Shown piece by piece: positions 55,317 to 64,000 of a DNA stretch of 64,000 bases. The DNA lies in contig NC_044917.1 of the NCBI RefSeq assembly GCF_003576645.1, positions 21,154,405-21,218,404 of the forward strand, written 5' to 3'. Each line of letters opens with the position of its first letter. Within the stretch, counting starts at the first letter, position 1. Source of the DNA: Ipomoea triloba (lineage: Eukaryota > Streptophyta > Magnoliopsida > Solanales > Convolvulaceae). The notes under the pieces are model-generated. The model was not told where the DNA came from. It made no database searches and worked only from the letters and a program-made list of their open reading frames with translations. The position numbers were made by a program, and so were the translations under genes.

Positions 55317-55749
55317 ATTTTTGCCGTCCGAGGAGTGGACCGTGGAGCGCCTTGAGCCGACGGTCGAGTTGGAAGAAGTGGTCCTCCATCCTGACCGCCC
55401 TGAATGACGAGTGAGAATCGGGGTCGGACTGCTTGAGGAGAAATGCCAAGCCATCATCCAAGTGCTAATGAAACATAAAGTGGTCTTTGCTTGGGGGTAT
55501 GAAGATATGCCTAGAGTAGACTGGTCAGTCATTACCCATTGGCTTTCGGTAGACCCAAGATTAAGGCTGGTTGCCCAAAAGAAGAGGTACTTGTCCAATG
55601 GCCGAAGGGACTTTGTTAAGAAGGAAGTGGAGACTTTAATATCTACTAGGCATATTCGAGAAGTGGAGTATCCCTCTTGGTTGACCAACGTTGTGCTGGT
55701 GTGTGTTGACTATACGGACCTCAACAAGGCGTGCCCAAAGGACTCTTTC
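55317..55749 (+). pseudogene. Tat-like gypsy pol, RT start
   Basis: Frames give LPSEEWTVERLEP, GVGLLEEKCQAIIQVLMKHK, VFAWGYEDMPRVD, REVEYPSWLTNVVLV and VDYTDLNKACPKDSF, the beginning of Tat-type reverse transcriptase. It breaks off at an inverted LTR fragment at 55750. Confidence 0.85.
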
Positions 55750-56190
55750 TAATGGGCAATTTTAAAATAGTCTTCGCAAGTGCACGAATCACTGTAGTAA
55801 TTGTGTGCAAAAAGCAAGGGTCGAACCGACAGGGAATTGATACAATGCAATTTATAACTTGAAAAGGATTTTAAAGTACTAAAAAACAATGTCAAAGATA
55901 AAGATAAATTCAAATGCAAAATAATGAATCATAGTTAAAGAGACAATTGCAACAAGACAGTTAACCATTATTTAAAGCTACAAATTAATGAACCAATGTA
56001 CTAGATGAAGAAAAAAAAAAGATGAATAGAAACCAGCGAAGGGAATAGAAAAAAGGATACTAGAGTTGCGCTGCAATCTTCAAAAGCCGCGAACACTAAT
56101 TTACCTCCTGCAATTCCTTCTGCAACTCCGTCGAATTTCGAGGACTTCCCCTTACAATTTGTAACGTGTATCGCTTACTAATTCATTTAT
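55750..56190 (-). repeat. LTR fragment, inverted relative to 54471-55316
   Basis: Starts taatgggcaattttaaaatag and is similar to the reverse complement of the end of the solo LTR (same cgcaagtgcacg and gggtcgaacc blocks). The right limit is uncertain. Confidence 0.6.
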
Positions 56191-56709
56191 ACTTTAGTGT
56201 TTATTATTTTTCTTTTTAAATTAAAATTTTCCATGATTCCAAAAAAAAAAAAAGGAAAATATATAACTAAATTGTTGCTCATATAAATAGAACTAACATT
56301 TTGTACGCGCGATGTGCAAAAATTCATGTCCAATATTAAAATATTGATAAATACAAATAATTAAAAATTATAATTCAAATTATATACACATAATATATGT
56401 ATTTTATACAGACATATATGATTTACCATTCATAGAAATTTAATTAAAATATAATGATTTTAATAAAATGATAATTAAAGAATAAGAAAAAGATATGATA
56501 AATATAGTTGTATGGTAATAATGATGGGGTTATCAATGTTATAATTAAAAAGTAATGGTGTAAGGTTAGTTTTGTCTAACAAGAATATAGTAGGGATAAT
56601 TGTGTCTAATAACATTGAAGTGTACAACATTTAAAGTAAAATGTATACATTTATTAGCACACAAAAAGAGAGAAATAAATCAAAGATATTACATTGATTG
56701 AGACTTATT
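56191..56709. other. AT-rich DNA
   Basis: No gene seen. A tacgcgcgatgtgc word at 56304-56317 resembles the one near 2721. Confidence 0.4.
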
Positions 56710-59091
56710 GGGCCTATTCACTAATAGAAAACTGTTTTTTTGTGAGACTTATTAGCATAGAAAATTGTTTTCTTACCCTGTTTTCTATTCTCTATTTTCT
56801 ATTTAGAAAACTTATTTACTAGCACTTATTTTTTCAAATTTATTTATTTTGATTAATGTTATAAAATTAACATAAGTTTAATTTCAAGTGATTTTTAGAC
56901 CTTATATTTAAAATATTTTAAAATATATTTAGTTTAAATAGAATAAATATAATTGATGTTGTGGTATATGGTGAGGGTGAATGTGGTATGGAATGTGATA
57001 AAACGAAGAGTCAAGACTCCCCGAGTGTCGTGTCTCTCAAGGATGACAAATTGGAGCGAATTAGTGTTGGCATTTAGGAGGTTAAAAGACAAGAGTTGCA
57101 AGAATCGTTGGGAGATGCTTTGGTCATGGATGGTTGTGTGAATGGTTTCGAAGGTAAGATTGAAATAGAAAATACAAAAGGGAAAAGAAGGGGATGCATG
57201 CCGATGCTAAGCCAAATGATCGATTATCGTAGATAGCTTGGAAATGGGTTTCGGGATTGAACTAGGGAGTCACGGTATTGGTACCGAGTGGCGTCACACT
57301 CAGACTCTCAATCCTCATTCGGTTGAGGCATTTTATCGAACACCTAGCCTACCACTCCTCTCGGATCTCGTCCTTTCGGACTAAGGGCGGAGATGTGGGT
57401 GAGTTGGCCTCGTGAGAGGCCGCTATCGCGCACACTCTCACTTTCTCTTGGTTCATTAACTATTCCGGCTGAAATAGAAACAAAGCATGATGAACATCAC
57501 CCACACAAGATCACAATCCTACTCCAACATTTCCATCAACATGAACAAAATTGAAGCATCAATCTAAGGGTTATCATGGGCACACACACCCCTAACTACA
57601 CTACTCAAGCATTATCAAATTAAAGATCAACAAAGCAAAAATAACCAAAATAATAGATTAAAGTTTCAATCTTTAAAGAACAAAAGTTTTAGCAATATAC
57701 CTAGAGATCTATGGATCTACTCCATCTTTCTTTCATCCTTCATCTTGCTTCTTCAATCCATGGAAAATCTATCTATCTAATCTACTCTAAAGAAAAGAAA
57801 AAGGATTTCCCCCAAGAGGGGAGAAAACCCTAAGAAAACTGATCTAAAGGAAATTGGGACTCCCCTGAAAAACCTATAAAGGCCATATATATAGCCTCCG
57901 AAATCTCTCCCTAATTATTTCCGCGTTGTGTCGCGTCCACGCGCGTCACCACGCGTGTGAGCGTGCGTGGGAGCATTCCAGTACGCAACCACGCCTGTCA
58001 CCACGCGTGTGGGCGTGCGTGGTGAATTTTGCTTCTGTTGTCTTCTTCTATATTGTAGCTCTCGACGATACGGTTCCATAGCCACCTGCCTCGCCTCATT
58101 TGGACATTCCTAACTCCGGTTACGTCTGTTTTACTGAAGTGTCGCCAGAATGCCCTGCCAAATTTAAGATTTGTGCAAATTATATTGAAACACACATGAT
58201 TAGTCCCTAGACCTATATGCAATGAAATTATCCTATCTTAGTATGTTTTTAGGCCTAATGGACATCTAACATAGCATATTTCACACCTAAATGACCCCTA
58301 AACACGGCTACTTTTGACACTTATCAATAATTTTTTACTTTTAAGTCCAATAATTGTAAAAATTTTACATTTGATATCGGAACAAAATTTATTTTTGTAT
58401 ATAACATAACTAAAAATATATTCGAACCAATAACATATTAAGTTCACATAAAATTTAGTTTAGATAATATTAATATTTTTGAGCTAATATTTAAAATATT
58501 TTTAGATATATTCATTTGAATGACATGTACATAATATAATTTTTTTTATTTTGAATGCTAATATAATAATATATGTGAAATTTTGATATTCGATATCTGG
58601 ACTAAACTTTTATTCGATATAACATAATTAAAAATATTCGAACCAATAATCAATTGAGTTCAATCAAAATATAAAACGTGGTATAGATTTCAATTTTTAA
58701 TTTTGATAATGTGAATGATATATAATTTTAAGCATAAGCAAATAAGTTATGTTTAAATAAGTAATGTAAGTAGAAAAGATTTAGAAAATGATGATAAGTA
58801 AAAGAAGATGATAATGAATGTAATCATAGAAATGAATAATATGTAAGTAGATAATGGTGATAATGTGGTTATAGTGACATATAGTCTAATAAATGATAGA
58901 TGATTCTGTTTTTCATTTAGAAAATAGTTTTTAATAGTGTTTTAGTTTTCTAGAAAACTGAAAATTTTTTTTTTTTATTTTTTGTTTTCAAAATGGAAAA
59001 TTGTGCTAGTAAACATGTTTTCCGTTTTCTACTCTCCAATTTTTCAAATTTTCAGAAAACTGGAGAAAATTTCCAGTTAGTAAACAGGCCC
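56710..59091. mobile_element. Non-autonomous TIR element, AT-rich, with nested solo LTR
   Basis: Left end gggcctattcactaa and right end ttagtaaacaggccc are inverted repeats, flanked by att on both sides (56707-56709, 59092-59094). About 1.0 kb without the nested LTR; AT-rich, no transposase. Harbinger- or hAT-like by termini. Confidence 0.65.
56954..58326 (-). mobile_element. Gypsy solo LTR (1373 bp)
   Basis: TGATG...ATCA ends and a perfect target duplication ataat (56949-56953, 58327-58331). Same family as the LTRs of the 22-kb gypsy, including the accacgcgtgtgagcgtgcg module at about 57948-58020 and a minus-strand TATATATA near 57890. Confidence 0.92.
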
Positions 59092-59337
59092 ATTATGTTT
59101 TTAGATAACAAGCCCAATTGCTTATACTAAAACTTATAGTATAGTGTCCAATTGGAATAGAACATATTTTAAAATTATACAGTACATGAGGAGGAGGAGG
59201 GGAAGCGAGAGCATTGAAAAAACATAGACGCGCATCCGTTTAAGAAGAGGTCGAGATTGGAGTCGGAGCCAGAAAACGCCAAAACCGACAGCAGAGATAC
59301 TGAGGAGCAGACTATGAGCGACGAAGAGGAAGACCTT
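59092..59337. other. Short unassigned segment
   Basis: 59180-59335 is purine-rich and GC-richer than its surroundings and could encode acidic residues (SDEEED) on the plus strand. No family recognised and the frame is short. Confidence 0.3.
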
Positions 59338-59743
59338 GTTGCAAGACAAATATGTCACATAGAAACACAATTATATGACAACCATGATCATAATTAATAC
59401 TAACCTCCAGCCATAGCTTCTGGTTGATGATGATTGAGATATTGTGGGCTGTTGCGGTAGAACCAACATGAGTATCTCTGGTGTTTTTCTCACTTCTGCT
59501 CAACTCTCTCTAGATAGTGAATGAGGTATGAATGTAAACAGTGAGAAGACTAGAGACCTTAAATAACCACATGCCATCAATGTGGTAGTAGTGTGTCATT
59601 AGGTCTCCTAAACCCTAACTAGACTCCTAGTCATAATTGAAGTCTAGCTAGAAGTGTTACACCAAATAACAAGCACTTTATTATTATAAGTTGTAACCCT
59701 AATGTTAATACTAATGATAAATAGTTAATAGAAAAGCATTACA
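59338..59743 (-). repeat. Probable 3' LTR of a copia element
   Basis: The minus-strand polypurine tract AAGTGGGAGAA adjoins a TGTAATGC LTR start at 59743. The far end (tgttgcaag) is a guess from the TGT/ACA symmetry. Confidence 0.5.
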
Positions 59744-59814
59744 TTCTCCCACTTAGTGCAAACACCATACCCAAGAACAAAAAAACACCAACCATAGTGA
59801 TATGTTCTCTTAAA

Positions 59815-60370
59815 ATCAATTGGTGATAAGTAGGTTGACATTAATAATTTAACCACACCCCTCCATGGTAAGCTATAACACCACGTCTCGAATCAAACAA
59901 GGGTTGAGCTTGGTCAACCTGGCGACGCCCAACAATCCCCCTTCGAGCACCTACCACAACCTTTGATCGCAAAGCCCAACAACATGCCTGACCCGGCCCT
60001 TAGCCTTTGCACCCACTAATCCCCCTCCCGGGACTGGACTTAGCCCAACCTACGCCCAATACATCTGGACTAGACTCGGCTTTCGCCTCGCCATCGATTC
60101 GAACTCATGACCTCGGCTTTTATACGAATTGGTGATCTCAACGCCGCGCTATGCTTAATTCCAAGTGGGTCACCCATCCTGTGAGTGTTGTAAGTCAAGC
60201 ACGCTTAACCATAGAGTTCTTTGGTTGTATGGTTGTCATATCCTACTTAAAACCAATTGGTGATACGTAGGTGGACATTAACCATTTAACCACATCCCTC
60301 CATGGTTGTCATGTCTCGAATCGACTAGGGGTTGAGCTCGGCCACCCTAGCTGACGCCTAACATCTTTAA
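59815..60370 (-). repeat. 5S rRNA-bearing repeat (Cassandra-like TRIM or 5S-derived retroelement)
   Basis: Segments 59815-59900 and 60246-60320 are direct repeats (caattggtgata, cctccatggt, gtctcgaatc), so the unit has LTR-like ends. Between them are a tRNA/SINE-like gattcgaactcatgacct word and a 5S-like segment. Inserted between the copia LTR and RNase H. Confidence 0.5.
60165..60243 (-). pseudogene. Degenerate 5S rRNA segment
   Basis: On the minus strand it reads like the plant 5S internal region: AAGCGTGCTTGA and GGATGGGTGACCCAC are near matches to 5S RNA. Only part of the 120-nt gene is present and it has diverged, so it is not a working 5S gene. Confidence 0.6.
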
Positions 60371-60580
60371 TACAAGTAGTATCCATTATGAGCAAATGCA
60401 AACTGCCTTTCAGCGCTTAATTAGGAAACAAAGCTTGATGACACAAACCCTATGTTCATTTCAAGTCCAACTAAAGTACATTGTCTTAGTAATATAAAGT
60501 AAAATAAAGGTGTACACATCTAAGTGGAAAAAAATGTCTGAATGCAAATGAATTTTATTAAAACTAAATGTATATACATA
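60371..60580. other. Copia 3' untranslated region
   Basis: AT-rich, between the 5S-bearing repeat and the RNase H end; no feature seen. Confidence 0.4.
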
Positions 60581-60823
60581 TTACAAAGTGGGCAAAATTC
60601 TCATTTTCTCAACCATAACCTTGAATTTAAATGGAAGCATGCCTTTAGTCAAGGGATCTGCTAACATCAACTTAGTACTAATGTGCTCAATGACCACGAT
60701 TTTATTCTTAACACGCTCCCTAATGACTAAGAACTTGATGTCGATGTGTTTATTTTGACTCCCACTTTTGTCGTTTTTAGCTAGGAAAGTTGCAACTAAG
60801 TTGTCACAGCAGACTTTTAGTGG
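60581..60823 (-). pseudogene. Copia RNase H, C-terminal fragment
   Basis: KPLKVCCDN, SGSQNKHIDIKFLVIRERV and HISTKLMLADPLTKGMLP, the C-terminal end of copia RNase H. The open frame starts at 60868 (MHGVKILYK), but those first residues lie in the inserted LTR, so the start is not real. Confidence 0.85.
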
Positions 60824-60828
60824 CTTAG

Positions 60829-62455
60829 TGATGACTCTTATTTTGTATAATATTTTTACCCCATGCATATTCCTTTCTGCACTTATTTTGAAGTGTTTAT
60901 TTGGGTTTCCAGACTAAAAAGACAGTTTTATGCTCAGAATAACCCAAATACACTTTGGAGGAAGGAAAATGAAAAAACAAAGGAAGCAAAAGTTGATCAT
61001 TTTGGAGCAAAAACACATTAAAAAGGAGTATGGAAGCAAAATTAGAGGAAAAAAAGTGAAAATGACCAGAGGTAAGAAGGACGTTGCATGAAGACAAGAC
61101 CACGCACGGGCGATGGCACGCCCGTGCATAACATGAGGTCGCGCCTTATCTTTCGCACGGGCACTTTATGCCGGTGCACTCGCACGAGTAGTGGCACGCT
61201 AGTGCGGTGCTCGTGCGCCACAACCCTAAGATGCTACTATAAATAGTTATTTTTCTTCTTTTGGTTGAGAGAGGCGAGGGAACCGCCATAAAGCACTACA
61301 ACAGTAGGGAAAATTACAGTTTAGGGTAGTTCTATCTTCCTTAGTTATTTTATTATTCTAGCTTTGTTACTCTTGGATATTTTGGATTGTTATTGTGTTT
61401 ATTTACTTTATCTTGTTGGATCCTAGTTTATTGAATCTACTTTCTTTATCATTTGCTTAATATATTGTTGGATTATGTTGTTAATGAATGTTCTTGTGTT
61501 TCATCTCTATATTATGAGTGAGTAGAGTAGTTTAGTGGTTGGATAGTAGTGTTTGTTGTGTTTTGATGCCTCTTTGATATTTATTTCATCCAATGGTTGA
61601 AACCCAACCTAGGGTTCTTGTTCTAGTGTGATGTTTTGTGTGCTAGTGTTGATGGGTTTGTGCACTACTATACCTTATCAATACTTGTCTAGTATGGAAT
61701 TTTGGCAACCGAATGGGCAAGGAGTCCATGGGTTATCACACCCTTAGATTCGTCCCCAACCGTCATTATTCCTAAGGCCACATCTCACAACCTTTAGGCT
61801 CACTTAGAGAGTTGGGAGTGATAAGAGAGTTACACCTGTAGTCGAGAGGTCGTGGGTTCGAACCTCAAGCCCTTGGGTTTGAGCCGGTCAGCTATGGGTA
61901 ACCTAGGTTGGTTTACCTCCTTGTGGTCCTTTGCCGGCTAGGGTTACAGGGCGAGGGTTTACTGACTACTCACACAGTTAGGAGTGGGGTGTACCTCGTT
62001 AATCCAAAAAAAATAGAGAGTTGGGAGTGTTGAAGGTCTAGAATACTCGTACTTAATGAGGAAGATTGGCAGTGTCACGAGAGTGGGACAACCTCGGTTT
62101 ATCGAATTAGTCTAACACTAGATCACGAGAGTGACGTATTTGTCAACCAATTTGAAGTTGGTAGTCTTGAACCCGATAGTGAAGTTTCTAACCCTCAATC
62201 CCTTGATCCATGGCATCCAACCAATGACACTCATTCCGATCCCTAGTCTTTTATCATTATTTTCATTCCACCATTTTTATTCCTATGTTTAACCTGTTTC
62301 ACCCCTGTTATTACTTGCTTAACTTCCATAAATTGTTCAGAGTTTGTGCCTAGATCTTCTTTCTCTAACCAAACCCCTAATCCCTAAGGATGATCGAAAA
62401 TAAAATTTATTTTTTGTTTGTTCCGAATACCACTATACTTGTTTAGAGCGAATCA
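60829..62455 (+). mobile_element. Gypsy-type solo LTR (1627 bp) inside copia RNase H
   Basis: TGATGACTC...GCGAATCA with TGAT/ATCA ends and a perfect target duplication cttag (60824-60828, 62456-62460). TATA-like ctataaatag near 61238 on the plus strand. A GC-rich part with repeated gcacgggc/gcccgtgc occupies 61100-61225. It carries a SINE at 61821-62013. Confidence 0.88.
61821..62013 (+). mobile_element. tRNA-derived SINE (193 bp)
   Basis: Flanked by a perfect 16-bp direct repeat tagagagttgggagtg (61805-61820, 62014-62029), with box B ggttcgaacc at about 61855-61864 and a 3' A-tail after ctcgttaatcc. The 3' end resembles the Au-type plant SINE tail. Box A is degenerate. Confidence 0.88.
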
Positions 62456-64000
62456 CTTAGATATAGATCGAGTTCATAACTCTAAGCCTAGAGATGAAAC
62501 TTTTGAGCCACACACCTTGTGAAGTAGCATCGAAACAGGAAATGAACTTGACTTCCATTGTAGAAGTAGCTATTAAGGACTATTTAACACTTCTCCACGA
62601 GATAGCCCCACCGACCATGATAAAGACGCGCCTTGAAGTTGATTTTCGAGAATCAACACAGCTAGTGAAATCCGCATCAAAATATCCGACAACATCTACG
62701 ATGTCCGTCTGCTTAAACCCAAGCATGTAACCATTAGTTCCTTTTAGATACCTTAGAACCCTCTCACAACTCTCCAGTGGTCTAACCTCGGATTCTGTAG
62801 ATACCGTCCTAGCATCCCGATCGTAATAGCAATGTTCGACCTTGTACATATTTTAATATATCCAAAACACCTAATCACTGTAGTATAAGGGATGTTCTTC
62901 ATGGATTCTTTCTCCAGATCATTCTTCAGACACTTGTCCAAACTAAATTTGTGTCTTTTTGTTATGGGAGTAACATTTGGTAAACATTTCTGCATCTGAA
63001 ATCTCTCCAAAACTTTGTTTATATAGATTTCTTGAGATAGACCAGTGTACCCCGAGACCTATCCTTATGAATCTTAATGCCAATAACATAGGAGGCATTA
63101 CCCATATCCTTCATATCAAAGTTTTTAGAAAGGAATTGTTTCACATCACGAAGCATCCCCTTGTCATTGGTGGCAAGTAAGATGCATGTCATCCACATAT
63201 AAAACAAGAAAACATACTTGACTCCCACTCACCTTCTGGTATATACAATGATCTAGGGGAATTTCAACAAAACCAAAAGAAGAAATAACCCCATCGAACT
63301 TGATATACCATTGACGGGAAGCTTGTTTTAGACCATATATGAATTTCTTAAGCTTACACACTAAATTCTCACCACCCCTTGAAGAGAAACCTTTAGGTTG
63401 TTTCATATAAACACCCTCTTCTAGATCACCATGAGGGAAAACAGTTTTCACATCTATATGTTGTAACTCAATATTAAATATGCAACTAAAGCGAAAATAG
63501 CTCGACGTGAATCTTTCTTTGGTACAAGAGAAAAACTCTCCTTGTAATCGATTCATTCTTTTTAGGAAATTCGTTTGCAACAAGTCGAGCCTTGTATTTC
63601 TCAATGTTGCCTAGTGAGTGTCTTTTGGTCTTAAAGACCTATTTACAGCCATGGCCTTGGTCCAATTAAGCAACTCAACAAGATCCCAAACCCCTTTGCT
63701 CTTCATGGAATTCATTTCATCCTTCATGGCTTCAAATCATAAGTCAGATTGTGCACAATTCATGGCTCGAGAGAACGTTTCAAGATCATTTTCGACACCA
63801 ATGTCATATTCTTGGAGATACAAAATCTAATAACTATGAACTGCTGATCTTCTTATCTGAGTGGATCGTCTTAAATTTGAACCTCCACCACCTTGCAAAG
63901 GTTGCGAGGCAACTACCTCTTCAGGAATTGGGGGTAGTTCTTGAATTGGTTCAGTCTGCATCAATTCAAGAACTTGTTGTAAATCTTGAAATGGTTCAAC
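62456..64000 (-). pseudogene. Copia pol (integrase C-terminus, RT, RNase H), runs off the window
   Basis: Minus-strand copia, the 5' side of the piece at 60581-60823. From the right: LRRSTQIRRSAVHSY and KDEMNSMKSKGVWDLVEL (before RT), HIDVKTVFPHGDLEEGVYMK, IYGLKQASRQWY, active site YVDDMHLT, LSKNFDMKDMGNASYVIGIK, IAITIGMLGRYLQNP, LRYLKGTNGYMLGF, FDADFTSCVDSRKSTS and GGAISWRS. Several frameshifts and stops (near 63164, 63010, 62850, 62580). The element's 5' end lies beyond 64000. Confidence 0.9.

Noticed and set aside
60165..60243. Functional 5S rRNA gene
   Set aside because: Incomplete and diverged, and embedded in a repeat with LTR-like ends.
60824..60868. ATG at 60868 as start of a copia RNase H protein
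   Set aside because: The first residues belong to the inserted solo LTR; the copia sequence begins only at about 60823.
61846..61870. tRNA gene
   Set aside because: Only box B is good; the long direct repeats and A-tail show a SINE.

Overview
This is nuclear DNA of a flowering plant, probably a eudicot. It holds one multi-exon plant gene with small AT-rich introns and otherwise almost only transposable elements: Ty3/gypsy and Ty1/copia elements, a plant L1-type LINE, tRNA-derived SINEs, Stowaway/hAT/Harbinger-like MITEs and 5S-bearing repeats. There is no bacterial gene, rRNA operon or CRISPR array. The species cannot be named from the sequence alone.

Left arm (1-4.8 kb): a hAT-like end joined to a broken Ty1/copia pol with its short 3' LTR (179 bp), then AT-rich DNA with weak remains that may be an RPA-like, Helitron-type OB-fold gene.

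Gene (4815-13351, minus strand): a complete lysosomal/vacuolar alpha-mannosidase (GH38). I could follow 29 exons codon by codon into an uninterrupted frame of 1020 residues. Two of the introns appear to start with GC instead of GT. The introns carry a SINE with an 18-bp target duplication, a CCTAGGCG-type MITE and microsatellites.

Nested cluster (about 14-56 kb): a Tat-like Ty3/gypsy element, found as scattered fragments (LTR end and gag 14.5-16.6 kb, gag-protease 24.7-25.9 kb, protease 31.2-31.6 kb, RT 55.3-55.7 kb), has been split repeatedly. Insertions into it are a solo LTR (15242-16577), a second gypsy (LTR, gag) that itself received a MITE and a full-length LINE (18363-24283), a large chromovirus-type solo LTR (25919-31221), and another solo LTR (31620-55316). 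The last was in turn split by a complete Athila/Tat-type gypsy (32288-54465, minus, target duplication gattt), which was split by a 12.7-kb SIRE/Maximus-like copia (36602-49266, minus, target duplication gacat). That is a nest four insertions deep, with target duplications I could read for most steps.

Right arm (55.7-64 kb): a facing LTR fragment, an AT-rich TIR element with a solo LTR inside, and a minus-strand copia. The copia contains a 5S rRNA-derived repeat and a solo LTR that itself carries a SINE with a 16-bp target duplication.

The oddest signals are: (i) two zones in the gypsy RT region where five different windows are duplicated in tandem, always with a period of exactly 42 bp; (ii) a 1920-bp exact duplication whose copies touch at a single N, almost certainly an assembly artefact; (iii) a long env-position reading frame in the SIRE-like element with coiled coil and tandem repeats; (iv) an 80-bp CACGCGTGTG module shared by LTRs and gag of one gypsy family. 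Only the alpha-mannosidase looks like a working host gene.
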